Shown here: in pieces, positions 25,644 through 34,454 of the stretch
Numbering within the stretch: the stretch's first letter is position 1
How the letters are laid out: each line of letters begins with the position of its first letter
DNA from: Luteipulveratus mongoliensis
GTDB lineage: Bacteria; Actinomycetota; Actinomycetes; Actinomycetales; Dermatophilaceae
Length of the DNA: 64,000 bases
Reading direction: 5' to 3'
NCBI RefSeq assembly: GCF_001190945.1
Contig: NZ_CP011112.1
Location: forward strand, 2,666,001-2,730,000
The notes under the pieces: generated by a model
Seen by the model: the letters and a program-made list of their open reading frames with translations, nothing else
What the model was told of the DNA's origin: nothing
Database searches by the model: none
Made by a program: the position numbers and the translations under genes

Positions 25644-26134
25644 GCATCGACGTCCTCAACGAGACGGACGTCGAGGTCGACCTCGACGAGCTCTATGCCT
25701 GTGCTCGCTACTCGCTCGATGAGATGCGGGTGCACCCGCAGGCCGACCTCTGCATCCGCGTGATCGATGAGGCGGCCATGGAGGTCCTGCATGTCCAGTG
25801 GATGGATCTGCCCGGACCGACAGACGTCATGAGCTTTCCGATGGACGAGCTGCGCCCGGCACGTGACGACGCCGAGCCCGAGGAAGGCGTCCTCGGTGAC
25901 GTCGTGCTGTGCCCGACGGTCGCGGCCGCGCAGGCCGCGCAGGCGGGACACACGACGCAGGAAGAGCTGCTGCTGCTGACGGTGCACGGCATCCTCCACC
26001 TCCTAGGGTTCGACCACGCCGAACCGGACGAGCGCAAGGAGATGTTCGACCTGCAACGCACCCTGCTGCTGACCTTCCTCGCGGGCCGCGGCAGGCCGGC
26101 TGCGCAGATCACACCGCCCTCCGGCACCGAGTGA
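25640..26134 (+). CDS. ybeY: Endoribonuclease YbeY
   Basis: A 164-residue metallo-endoribonuclease for 16S rRNA 3' maturation and 70S quality control. The zinc motif H-G-x-L-H-L-L-G-F-D-H has His116, His120 and His126. The substrate-side segment PTDVMSFPMDE and LGDVVLCPTVA are also conserved. Coupled to phoH by a 4-base overlap. Confidence 0.95.
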   Translation: MSIDVLNETDVEVDLDELYACARYSLDEMRVHPQADLCIRVIDEAAMEVLHVQWMDLPGPTDVMSFPMDELRPARDDAEPEEGVLGDVVLCPTVAAAQAAQAGHTTQEELLLLTVHGILHLLGFDHAEPDERKEMFDLQRTLLLTFLAGRGRPAAQITPPSGTE

Positions 26135-26147
26135 ACGACGCGATCTC

Positions 26148-27491
26148 ATGATGGGCCTGTGGATCACGGCGCTGCTGAGCGTCGCCGTCGGATTCCTGCT
26201 CGCCGCAACCGAATCCGCGTTCTCACGACTCGGACCGCACCGCGTCGATGACCTGGTCGAGGAGGGCCGGCGTGGAGCGCCCGCGCTGAAGGGTCTGCTG
26301 CAGGAGCGCGGCGCCGTCCTCATGGTGCTCAACTTCCTGCGGGTGCTGTCCGAGGCGACCGCGGCTGTGCTGGTGACCCTGGCGGTCGACCGGATCGTCG
26401 ACGGCTTCTGGGCCACGCTGCTCATCGCGATCGCTGTGATGGCGGTCATCTCCTTCGTCCTGGTCGGCGTCTCACCGCGCACGCTCGGTCGTCAGCACGC
26501 CGAGGCAGTGGCGCTCGCGACCGCACCGATGGTGCGCTGGCTGCGCACGGTCCTGGCCCCGGTCGTACGCCTGGTCGTCCTGGTCGGCAACGCCGTGACA
26601 CCTGGGCGCGGCTACCGCGACGGCCCGTTCGAGACCGAGGCCGAGCTGCGGGAGTTCGTCGACCTGGCGCAGGAGTCGGAGCTGATCGAGGCCGACGAGC
26701 GCAAGATGATCCACTCCGTCTTCGAGCTCGGGGACACCGTGGCGCGTGAGGTGATGGTCCCGCGTACGGACATGATCACCATCGACCGCGCCAAGACGCT
26801 GCGTCAGGCGATGGTGCTGTTCAGCCGGTCGGGCTTCTCGCGGCTGCCGGTCGTCGACGGCAGCCCGGACGAGGTCGACGGTCTGCTGTTCTTCAAGGAC
26901 GTCTCCCGCCGCGTCTTCACCGACCCGGCGACCGACTCCACGCCCGTGCACGAGGCGATGCGCCCGATCGCCTACATCCCGGACAGCAAGCCGGCCGATG
27001 ACCTGCTGCGCGAGATGCAGCTCGAACGTCGCCACTTCGCGATCGTCATCGACGAGTACGGCGGCACGGCCGGCCTGGTCACGATGGAGGACATCGTGGA
27101 GGAGATCGTCGGCGAGATCGACGACGAGTACGACCGCGCCACGCCTGGTGTCGAACCGATGGCTGACGGGCGCACCCGGGTGCCGGCCCGGATGCACGTG
27201 GACGACCTCGCCGAGCTGTTCGACGTGACGATCGACGAGGACGACGTGGACACCGTCGGAGGACTGCTCACCAAAGCCGTCGGGCGAGTGCCGATCCCCG
27301 GCGCGACCGCTCAGGTGGCCGGGTTGCGGCTCACCGCTGAGCGAATGGCGGGCCGTCGACACCAGCTGGCGACCGTCGTGGTGGAGCAGGTCGTCGCCAC
27401 GAACGGTGAGGCAGGAGAGAATGGTGCGACTGACCCGGCCGAGACCCGCGCCGGGGACGACGACGTGTTGGGCGAGGAGAAGGTCCTGTGA
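26148..27491 (+). CDS. CNNM/CorC-family CBS-domain membrane protein (HlyC type)
   Basis: A 447-residue protein: DUF21 transmembrane domain (residues 1-150, starting GLWITALLSVAVGFLLAATESAFSRLG), two CBS domains (about 200-330, REVMVPRTDMITIDR and VHEAMRPIAYIPDSKPADDLL), the EYGGTAGLVTMEDIVEEIVGEI link, and a CorC_HlyC C-terminal domain. The family transports or regulates Mg2+ and related ions; the haemolysin name is historical. ATG 26148 or 26151. Its GTGA end overlaps era. Confidence 0.9.
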   Translation: MMGLWITALLSVAVGFLLAATESAFSRLGPHRVDDLVEEGRRGAPALKGLLQERGAVLMVLNFLRVLSEATAAVLVTLAVDRIVDGFWATLLIAIAVMAVISFVLVGVSPRTLGRQHAEAVALATAPMVRWLRTVLAPVVRLVVLVGNAVTPGRGYRDGPFETEAELREFVDLAQESELIEADERKMIHSVFELGDTVAREVMVPRTDMITIDRAKTLRQAMVLFSRSGFSRLPVVDGSPDEVDGLLFFKDVSRRVFTDPATDSTPVHEAMRPIAYIPDSKPADDLLREMQLERRHFAIVIDEYGGTAGLVTMEDIVEEIVGEIDDEYDRATPGVEPMADGRTRVPARMHVDDLAELFDVTIDEDDVDTVGGLLTKAVGRVPIPGATAQVAGLRLTAERMAGRRHQLATVVVEQVVATNGEAGENGATDPAETRAGDDDVLGEEKVL

Positions 27492-28402
27492 GCGACGATT
27501 TTCGAGCGGGTTTCGCGTGTCTGGTCGGTCGCCCCAACGCCGGCAAGTCCACGCTCACCAACGCGCTGGTCGGACAGAAGGTCGCGATCACCTCCAGCAA
27601 GCCGCAGACGACGCGCCACGCGATCCGCGGCATCGCCACGAGCGAGGCAGGCCAGCTGATCCTGGTCGACACCCCGGGCCTGCACAAGCCGCGCACGCTG
27701 CTGGGACAGCGGCTCAACCAGCTGGTGCGCGAAACCCTGCTCGAGGTGGACGTCATCGGGTTCTGCCTGCCCGCCGACCAGCGGATCGGGCCGGGCGATG
27801 CCTTCATCGCCGCGGAGCTCAAGGAGCTGCGTCGAGGGCGTAAACGACCGATGGTCGCCATCGCGACCAAGACCGACACCGTGGACAAGCAGCGGCTGGC
27901 GGAACACCTGATCGCGGTGGATCAGCTGGGGGAGTGGGACGACATCGTGCCGTGCTCGGCCACCAAGGGTGACCAGGTCGACATCGTCGCCGAGGTCCTC
28001 ATGGGCTTCCTGCCGAAGTCGCCCGCGCTCTACCCGGATGGTCAGCTCACCGACGAGCCGGAGGCGGTGATGATCGCCGAGCTGGTCCGCGAAGCCGCGC
28101 TCGAGGGCGTGCGCGACGAGCTGCCGCACAGCCTGGCGGTGGTGGTCGAGGAGATGATCCCGCGCGAGGACCGTCCCGAGGACAACCCGCTGCTGGACGT
28201 CCGGGTCAACGTCTATGTGGAGCGGTCCAGCCAGAAGGCCATCATCATCGGCCGCGGCGGTTCGCGGCTGCGCGAGGTGGGCACCACGGCGCGCAAGGGC
28301 ATCGAGGCGCTGCTCGGCCAGCGGGTCTACCTCGACCTGCACGTCAAGGTCGCCAAGGACTGGCAGCGAGACCCCAACCAGCTCAGCAAGATGGGCTTCT
28401 AG
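27488..28402 (+). CDS. era: GTPase Era
   Basis: A 304-residue GTPase for 30S assembly. G1 GRPNAGKST (residues 14-22), G2 in ITSSKPQTTRHAI, G3 DTPGLHKP, G4-equivalent ATKTDTVD, and a C-terminal KH domain with IIIGRGGSRLREVGTTARKGIEALLG. Start GTG overlaps the CNNM stop; the next gene begins right after its TAG. Confidence 0.95.
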   Translation: MSDDFRAGFACLVGRPNAGKSTLTNALVGQKVAITSSKPQTTRHAIRGIATSEAGQLILVDTPGLHKPRTLLGQRLNQLVRETLLEVDVIGFCLPADQRIGPGDAFIAAELKELRRGRKRPMVAIATKTDTVDKQRLAEHLIAVDQLGEWDDIVPCSATKGDQVDIVAEVLMGFLPKSPALYPDGQLTDEPEAVMIAELVREAALEGVRDELPHSLAVVVEEMIPREDRPEDNPLLDVRVNVYVERSSQKAIIIGRGGSRLREVGTTARKGIEALLGQRVYLDLHVKVAKDWQRDPNQLSKMGF

Positions 28403-29137
28403 GTGAAGGACTACGAGGCCTGGGCCGAGTTCGGCGACACGCTGCGTCTGCCGGTCGACCCCGCGAACGACTTCGTGGCCACCGTGCCGTGGGAGGGAGC
28501 GGCCTTCGATGCGTCACTCCCGCTCATCGACATCGGACCTGGCAGCGGTGTCACCACGGTGGCGTTGGCGCAGCGATACCCGGACTCCGAGGTGATCGCG
28601 GTCGAGCCGGACTGGATCATGCGCTCGCTGCTCATGCTGCGCATCGCCGAGCACACCGAGGTCCGTGAGCGCACCACCGTGATGCCTGAGTCGATCCTCG
28701 ACTCCTGGCTGCCCGACCAGTGCGGTGGCGCGTTGCTGTTCAACGTCATCTACTTCCTCGGCGAGCGCGAGCGCGAGCAGTTCTGGGCCCGGATGGCCAA
28801 GGTGCTGGCACCGGGCGCGTCGGTGCTCATGAGCCGCTCCTACGGTGCGGGTGACGGAGCCGTCGCGCGCAAGCTGTCGAAGTCGGCCACGATGGGCCGC
28901 CACGAGTACCAGCGCTGGTTCGAGGCGCAGCCGCTCGAGGACGGTCGCGTCGAGATCACCAACACCTACGTCGTGCTGCGGGACGGCGAAGTCGTGCGCG
29001 AGGAGCAGACCCAGGTCACGCCGTACGGCCTGAGCGAGGACCACGTCGTCGACGAGATCCCCGTGGGTCAGTTCGGCATCGAGGAGCTGGACGAGGAGTT
29101 CCTCGCCATCCGGCGTCACCCCGACATCATTCGCTGA
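28403..29137 (+). CDS. Class I SAM-dependent methyltransferase
   Basis: A 244-residue protein with a Rossmann methyltransferase motif I IDIGPGSGVTTVALAQRYP (about residues 41-59), a motif II-like acidic EVIAVEPDW, and ALLFNVIYFLG at the position of motif IV. Substrate unknown; small-molecule or quinone-like acceptors are possible. The GTG start follows the era stop with no gap, so it is co-expressed. Convergent with the DUF1345 gene, 5 bases apart. Confidence 0.85.
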   Translation: MKDYEAWAEFGDTLRLPVDPANDFVATVPWEGAAFDASLPLIDIGPGSGVTTVALAQRYPDSEVIAVEPDWIMRSLLMLRIAEHTEVRERTTVMPESILDSWLPDQCGGALLFNVIYFLGEREREQFWARMAKVLAPGASVLMSRSYGAGDGAVARKLSKSATMGRHEYQRWFEAQPLEDGRVEITNTYVVLRDGEVVREEQTQVTPYGLSEDHVVDEIPVGQFGIEELDEEFLAIRRHPDIIR

Positions 29138-29142
29138 GTCCC

Positions 29143-29775
29143 TTAGCCGGTCAGGATGCCCGCCACCAGGTTGATCGTCGCCGCGAGGATGACGGTCCCG
29201 AAGACGTACGACAACAACGAGTGGCGCAGCACCACAGCCCGGATCGGTGTCGTCGAGACGTTGGTATCGGAGACCTGGTAGGTCATCCCGAGGTTGAAGC
29301 TGAAGTAGAAGAAGTCGCGGTACGACGGCTGGTCGTCGTTGTTGAAGTCGATCCCGCCCTCCGGGTCTCCGTAGTAGAGGTGGGCGTATCGCGCGGTGTA
29401 CATCAGGTGCAGCATCGCCCAGGTCATGAAGACGCCGCCCAGCCCGACGGCGGCCGCTGCGTCCTCCGATCCGGAGTGATGAAGCACCAGGAGCACGACG
29501 ATGCCGATCAGGCTGCCCAGGGCAGCGACCACGACCACGAGCTCTTCGATGATCGGCTCGAAGTCCTCGCGGCGCGCATTGCTACGAGTGGCCGACGCCG
29601 ACATCGGCCACAGCAAGAAAACCCCGACGGCGACGAAAGACGTTGCCATTGCTGCAAGTCCAGCGAGGACGCCGAGTGGCGCGTTGGTGAGTGGGCCGAC
29701 GACGGCCCCAACAACCAGACCGACGACGACAGCCGCGACCAGCCGGGTCGGAGCGGACAGCGGAGGTCGGGTCAC
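29143..29775 (-). CDS. DUF1345 integral membrane protein
   Basis: A 210-residue protein with about five membrane helices. Family features: [58 protein letters not shown], including the conserved [19 protein letters not shown], and the C-terminal [17 protein letters not shown]. Function unknown. Its start overlaps the encapsulin stop by 4 bases, so it is the third gene of a DyP-encapsulin operon, an unusual partner for a cytosolic shell. Confidence 0.86.
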   Translation of the reverse strand: MTRPPLSAPTRLVAAVVVGLVVGAVVGPLTNAPLGVLAGLAAMATSFVAVGVFLLWPMSASATRSNARREDFEPIIEELVVVVAALGSLIGIVVLLVLHHSGSEDAAAAVGLGGVFMTWAMLHLMYTARYAHLYYGDPEGGIDFNNDDQPSYRDFFYFSFNLGMTYQVSDTNVSTTPIRAVVLRHSLLSYVFGTVILAATINLVAGILTG

Positions 29776-30572
29776 GGCCCGGTGATGACGACGCTGGACT
29801 CGGCAGTGTTGACCAGGAAGGTGAACGACTCCTGCAGGTAGAGCTGGACGGTGTCGGCGTCGTGTGACAGGTAGCCGATGGACAGGTCCTGTCCGAGGTG
29901 CAGCTCGTAGTCACCGCCGCGCTCGGAGACCAGCAGCGCACCATCGAGAGCGGGAGCCCAGATGATCCGGCCGTCGACGATCCGTGCGAGGTGGTCGCGG
30001 ATCGGGTAGCCGTGGTCGGTGGTCTCGGCGACCTCGGTGTAGAGGTCGGCCGACAGCAGCAGGCTGTACGCGCCATCGACACCGGCGAGGCGCAGCTCGG
30101 AGATCGCCTGCGCGACAGCCGCCGGGTAGGCGGTGACCTCGGGCGGCAGGGTCACGGGCTCGTTGGAGCTGCTCGGCCCGATGCCGACGATGCCCGCGGC
30201 CGGAGCGCCGTGCAGCACGACCCGGTCCTCGGCGGAGGCGATCTGGGTCGCCGCGTCCTTGACCGGCTGCCAGTCGGAGTCACGGGAGCCGCGCTCGACG
30301 TCGTCGACCGCCTCTCGGGTGACGGTGAAGGGGACCCGCAGCTCGATCACGGGCTGTGCCTCACGTCGATGCGCGACCACGCCGTCGACGGGGGACTCCA
30401 CCGCGCTGATGTGTCCGGTCCCGACGGCCGCGAGCTCGCTCCCGGCCGGGTCAGGCATGTCGATCACCCGGCGGCCGGCCACCCGACCGCTAAACGTCCG
30501 CCGCGCCTCGTCGTCGATCTCGTCCCAGGCCGCGTCCGAGATCGGCGCGAGCTCCCGATGCAGATTGTTCAC
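29772..30572 (-). CDS. Type 1 encapsulin shell protein (linocin M18 family)
   Basis: A 266-residue HK97-fold shell protein. Typical segments are [26 protein letters not shown] at the N-terminus (cargo-peptide-binding helix), [20 protein letters not shown], the P-domain, and the C-terminal [30 protein letters not shown]. It self-assembles into a T=1 nanocompartment in the cytosol. It directly follows and overlaps the DyP peroxidase gene, whose product carries the loading peptide, so the peroxidase is the cargo. Length matches family members (about 265). Confidence 0.95.
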   Translation of the reverse strand: MNNLHRELAPISDAAWDEIDDEARRTFSGRVAGRRVIDMPDPAGSELAAVGTGHISAVESPVDGVVAHRREAQPVIELRVPFTVTREAVDDVERGSRDSDWQPVKDAATQIASAEDRVVLHGAPAAGIVGIGPSSSNEPVTLPPEVTAYPAAVAQAISELRLAGVDGAYSLLLSADLYTEVAETTDHGYPIRDHLARIVDGRIIWAPALDGALLVSERGGDYELHLGQDLSIGYLSHDADTVQLYLQESFTFLVNTAESSVVITGP

Positions 30573-31597
30573 GTCGTGCCCTTTCCGTTCGTGTGCTGGA
30601 GGCTGCCGATGCCGAGTGAGCCATCGGTCGTCGTACGGTCTGCCGGTGTGTCGCGGTCGGCGGCGTCCGCCGGCTCGGCCGGCGCCGGGTCTTCCAGGAA
30701 GTCCGCGGTCGGGACGAAGAACAACGCGCCCGTCTTGGCTGTGGAGAAGTCGAGGATCCGGTCGTACGTGCCCGGCGGCTTGCCGATGAACATGTTGCGC
30801 AGCATCTCCTCGATCACGTCCGGATCCGCGGCGTAGCCGATGAAGTAGGTGCCGAACTCCTGGGCGCCGACGGCTCCGAACGGCATGTTGTCGCGCACGA
30901 TCTGACGGTCGTTGCCGTCCGCGTCCTCGATCGTGTTGAGCGCGACGTGCGAGTTCGCCGGCTTGATGTCATCGGCCATCTCGATGTCGTCGAGCTTGCT
31001 GCGGCCGATGGCCCGCTCCTGCTCCTCGACCGGCAGAGCATTCCAGGCGTCGAGGTCGTGCAGGTACTTCTGCACGAGGACATAGGAGCCGCCGACGTAC
31101 GCAGGGTCCTCGTCACCGATGTAGACCGCGGCTTCGGCGTCGGCGCCCTCGGGATTCTCGGTGCCGTCGACGAAGCCGAGCAGGTCGCGCTCGTCGAAGT
31201 AGGTGAACCCGTGCACTTCGTCGACGACCGTCGCATGATCAGCCAGCCGGGCCACGAGGTGGCGCGCCAGCTCGAAGCACAGGTCGGCCCGACGGGCGCG
31301 CAGGTGGATCAGCAGGTCGCCCGGAGTCGACACGGCGCGGTGCTTGGCGCCCACGATCTCCTCGAAAGGGTGCAGCCCCACCGGGCGGGGCAGGTCATAG
31401 AGGCGGTCCCACAGGTGTGCACCGATCCCGACCACCGCGCTGAGCCCGTCATGAGGCGCACGGAACGACACCGAACGCGTCAGACCGGGTGCATCGGCCA
31501 GCACCTCGAGGACGTCGCTCTCGCTGCCGGCATTGACGGTCAGGACCAGGAAGACCGCAGCCTTCGCCGGAGGTTCCACTACCTGCTGCATGACCAC
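30569..31597 (-). CDS. DyP-type peroxidase, encapsulin cargo
   Basis: A 342-residue heme peroxidase of the B-type DyP family. The GxxDG motif GFVDGTENP (about 141-149) gives the distal Asp; SHVALNT (about 217-223) the proximal His; IVRDNMPFG the distal Arg; and the C-terminal half carries EFGTYFIGYAADP. After the fold comes a flexible acidic Ala/Pro linker and a C-terminal DGSLGIGSL (about 326-334), the canonical encapsulin cargo-loading peptide. Starts MVMQQ at 31597 or MQQ at 31591. The stop overlaps the encapsulin start by 4 bases. Confidence 0.95.
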   Translation of the reverse strand: MVMQQVVEPPAKAAVFLVLTVNAGSESDVLEVLADAPGLTRSVSFRAPHDGLSAVVGIGAHLWDRLYDLPRPVGLHPFEEIVGAKHRAVSTPGDLLIHLRARRADLCFELARHLVARLADHATVVDEVHGFTYFDERDLLGFVDGTENPEGADAEAAVYIGDEDPAYVGGSYVLVQKYLHDLDAWNALPVEEQERAIGRSKLDDIEMADDIKPANSHVALNTIEDADGNDRQIVRDNMPFGAVGAQEFGTYFIGYAADPDVIEEMLRNMFIGKPPGTYDRILDFSTAKTGALFFVPTADFLEDPAPAEPADAADRDTPADRTTTDGSLGIGSLQHTNGKGTT

Positions 31598-31802
31598 TGT
31601 CGTACAACCTCCTGTGCGCCGGTGAGACCCTCAGACTGGCACGCCGATCGAGGACGGGGAGACCGACCTACCGAGCAGCATCACATCACCGCCGAGGGCG
31701 CGCGTCGAGACCTGTCCACCCAGCGCCGGCGTGCTTAGGGTGGGTCCGTACGACCTGCGCGAGCGCTCGTGCTCGTGGCCGGGACGACGAGAGGAAGCCG
31801 GC

Positions 31803-34076
31803 GTGGGCGATCGAACCGAGAACGGTCCTCTGGGCTACCGTCACCCGGCCGCCGGCTGGGGAGCCGCGATGTCGGTCGGCAAGGTGCTGCTCCGCGAGCG
31901 TGAGCCTCTTCTCGGTCCGAAGGCCATCTTCAAGATGAACCATGAGAATGGCGGCTTCGACTGTCCCGGCTGCGCCTGGCCGGACGACACGAAGGGCCTC
32001 AAGCTCGACATCTGCGAGAACGGCATCAAGCACGTCACGTGGGAGATGACCGGCCGTCGTACGACCGCGGAGTTCTTCGCGGAGCACAGCGTCACCGAGC
32101 TCGAGACGTGGAGCGACTTCCAGCTCGAGGACCAGGGTCGGCTGACCGAGCCGATGGTCTATGACTCCGAGACCGACCACTACGTGCCGATCGACTGGCC
32201 GTCGGCGTTCGCGCTCATCGGGCAGGTGCTGGGTGGGCTCGGGAGCCCTGACGAGGCGGCGTTCTACACCTCGGGGCGGCTCGGCAACGAAGCGACGTTC
32301 CTCTATCAGCTGATGGCGCGCGAGTATGGCACCAACAACCTGCCGGACTGCTCCAACATGTGCCACGAGGCGTCGGGCCGCGCGCTGCAGGCGGCGCTCG
32401 GCACGGGCAAGGGCACCGCTGACCTCGCTGACTGGCAGGCGGCTGACGCGCTGTTCATCATGGGCGTCAACGCCGCGTCCAACGCGCCGCGCATGCTCAC
32501 GGCACTCGCCGAGGCGACCAAGCGGGGCGCGCAGGTCGTGCACATCAACCCGTTGGTCGAGGCGGCCGGGACGCGCACGATCGTGCCGCACGACTTCGTG
32601 GACATGGCGATCAACAAGGCGACCGCGACCAGCACCCTGAACCTCCAGGTACGCCCCGGCGGGGACCTGGCTCTGCTGCGCGGGATCGCCAAGGCGCTGC
32701 TCGAGGCGGACCGGACGGACCCGAAGGCGGTCGACCAGGAGTTCGTGGATCGCTTCACCGACCGGTTCGAGGCCTACCGCGAGCTGTGCGAAGCCACGCC
32801 GTGGGAGGACCTCGAGCGGCAGTCCGGACTGAGCCGCGCCGACATCCTCAAGGCTGCCGACGTCTACTCCCGGTCGGACCGGACGCTCATCAGCTGGTGC
32901 CTCGGCGTGACCCAGCACGAGCACGGCGTCGACACGGTCCGCGAGATCGTCAATGTGCTGCTGCTGAGGGGCAACCTGGGCCGCGAAGGTGCCGGGCCGT
33001 CGCCGGTGCGCGGGCACAGCAACGTGCAGGGCAACCGCACCTGCGGTATCGACCACCGTCCGAAGCCGGAGTTCCTCGACCGCCTCGCTGCGGCCTGCGG
33101 GATCGACCCGCCCCGCGAGCACGGCCTGGACACGGTGAGCACGATCAAGGCCATGAACGAGGGCGGGATCAAGGTCTTCATCGGGATGGGCGGCAACTTC
33201 GCGAAGGCTGCCCCAGACACGGCGTACACCGAGGCCGGCCTGCGCAGCTGCGACCTGACCGTGCACGTGAGCACCAAGCTGAACCGCAGCCACATCGCGC
33301 ATGGCAAGAGGGCCTTGATCCTGCCGTGCCTCGGCCGCACCGAGAAGGACGAGCAGGTCGCCGGCCTGCAGTCGACCTCGGTCGAGGACTCGATGAGCAT
33401 GGTCCACCTGTCGGTCGGGATGAAGAAGCCCGCCTCGCCCCACCTCCTGTCCGAGCCGGCCATCGTGGCCGGCATGGCGCGCGCGACGCTCCCGGACAGC
33501 GCGACGCCGTGGGAGTCCTACGTCGAGGACTATGACCGCATCCGCGACGTGATGGCCAAGGCGCTGGTCGGGTTCGAGGACTTCAACCGTCGGGTACGCC
33601 TGCCGCTGGGTTTTCGGCTCCGGCAACCGGCGCGGGAGCTGGTCTTCCAGACGCCGTCCGGGCGGGCGGAGTTCTCCTCGGCGCCGCTACCTGACGTGAT
33701 CCCGACCGATGGTGACGTGCTGGTCCTGCAGACGATGCGCTCGCACGACCAGTGGAACACCACGATCTACTCCGACGACGACCGCTATCGCGGCATCAAG
33801 AACCTGCGCACGCTGATCCTCATGCACGAGGCCGATCTGCGAGAGCGCGGTCTTGCATCGGGTGACCTCGTGGACATCGTGGCCACGTCCAAGGACGGGT
33901 CAGTGCGCAGGCTCGATCGATATCGTGCCCTCGCCTATGACCTGCCGCGCGGGAGCGCTGCGGGATACATGCCGGAGATGAACGTGCTCGTGGGTGCGGC
34001 CGACTACAGCACCCAGAGCGACCAGCCCCTGATGAAGAACCTCAAGGTCCGAGTCACGGCCTCGCCGGTCGAGTAG
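31803..34076 (+). CDS. FdhF/YdeP-family molybdopterin oxidoreductase
   Basis: A 757-residue Mo-bisMGD oxidoreductase of the FdhF/YdeP family. N-terminal DCPGCAWPDD (Cys54, Cys57) is typical, with no full four-Cys [4Fe-4S] motif. Further features: TSGRLGNEATFLYQL, NMCHEASGRAL, HINPLVEAAGTRTIVPHDFVDMA, RGHSNVQGNRTCGID, and a C-terminal MopB-type domain (about 640-757). The physiological substrate is not known, though E. coli YdeP is linked to acid resistance. Start GTG 31803 follows GAGAGGAAG. The last codons and TAG lie in a palindromic repeat (34067 onward). Confidence 0.9.
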   Translation: MGDRTENGPLGYRHPAAGWGAAMSVGKVLLREREPLLGPKAIFKMNHENGGFDCPGCAWPDDTKGLKLDICENGIKHVTWEMTGRRTTAEFFAEHSVTELETWSDFQLEDQGRLTEPMVYDSETDHYVPIDWPSAFALIGQVLGGLGSPDEAAFYTSGRLGNEATFLYQLMAREYGTNNLPDCSNMCHEASGRALQAALGTGKGTADLADWQAADALFIMGVNAASNAPRMLTALAEATKRGAQVVHINPLVEAAGTRTIVPHDFVDMAINKATATSTLNLQVRPGGDLALLRGIAKALLEADRTDPKAVDQEFVDRFTDRFEAYRELCEATPWEDLERQSGLSRADILKAADVYSRSDRTLISWCLGVTQHEHGVDTVREIVNVLLLRGNLGREGAGPSPVRGHSNVQGNRTCGIDHRPKPEFLDRLAAACGIDPPREHGLDTVSTIKAMNEGGIKVFIGMGGNFAKAAPDTAYTEAGLRSCDLTVHVSTKLNRSHIAHGKRALILPCLGRTEKDEQVAGLQSTSVEDSMSMVHLSVGMKKPASPHLLSEPAIVAGMARATLPDSATPWESYVEDYDRIRDVMAKALVGFEDFNRRVRLPLGFRLRQPARELVFQTPSGRAEFSSAPLPDVIPTDGDVLVLQTMRSHDQWNTTIYSDDDRYRGIKNLRTLILMHEADLRERGLASGDLVDIVATSKDGSVRRLDRYRALAYDLPRGSAAGYMPEMNVLVGAADYSTQSDQPLMKNLKVRVTASPVE

Positions 34077-34178
34077 CCGGAGCGCTAGCCCACACCACCG
34101 CTGGTCGAGTAGCCGGAGCGCTAGCCCACACCACCGCTGGTCGAGTAGCCGGAGCGCTAGCGGAGGCGTATCGAGACC
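34067..34178. repeat. Tandem 36-bp units of an intergenic palindromic repeat
   Basis: Two full units beginning GGTCGAGTAGCC (34067-34102 and 34103-34138) and a third that runs on into the full element (34139-34178, ending GTATCGAGACC). Units abut with no spacer. The first unit contains the TAG stop of the upstream gene. Confidence 0.85.
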
Positions 34179-34253
34179 TGGTGACCGCGAACGACGAGTC
34201 TCCCTGGTACTCAAGGGGTTTCGACTCGGGCTCACCGGAGCGATGGGTGTCGT

Positions 34254-34302
34254 GGAGAAGGACAACGAGGTTGTACATATCCGCAACGCCGTTGTCCTCT
34301 CC
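34254..34302. repeat. Imperfect hairpin between repeat copies
   Basis: AGGACAACG (34259-34267) pairs exactly with CGTTGTCCT (34290-34298); outer arms GGAG (34254-34257) and CTCC (34299-34302) extend it to 13 bp with one bulged A. It sits in the 158-base stretch between two copies of the palindromic repeat; no gene is seen there. Confidence 0.6.
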
Positions 34303-34336
34303 TTCGAAGGGCCATCGCGATCTGGCCCCTCTCGCT

Positions 34337-34436
34337 GGTCGAGTAGCCGGAGCACTAGCGGAGGCGTATCGAGACCCCGTGACCGCGTGCACCTGGTCTC
34401 GATACGGCCTCGCCTAGCGGCTCGCCCTACTCGACC
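34337..34436. repeat. Inverted pair of palindromic repeat elements
   Basis: A copy in one direction (GGTCGAGTAGCC... GTATCGAGACC, 34337-34376) faces an opposite copy (GGTCTCGATAC... CTACTCGACC, 34395-34436), separated by 18 bases. Transcribed, they would form a hairpin of about 40 bp. Placed between two convergent genes, they may end both transcripts. The whole gene-free stretch 34077-34454 is filled by this repeat cluster. Confidence 0.85.
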
Positions 34437-34454
34437 GGCGGCGGTAGATAGTGA

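Noticed and set aside
31686-33626. 646-residue open frame opposite the YdeP-type gene
   Set aside because: Shadow of a conserved molybdopterin oxidoreductase; Arg/Val/His-rich translation without motifs.
34067-34178. Possible CRISPR array (36-bp direct repeats)
   Set aside because: The units abut without spacers, number only two plus a partial copy, no cas genes are near, and the sequence is a known-style intergenic palindromic repeat that also occurs elsewhere in the window.
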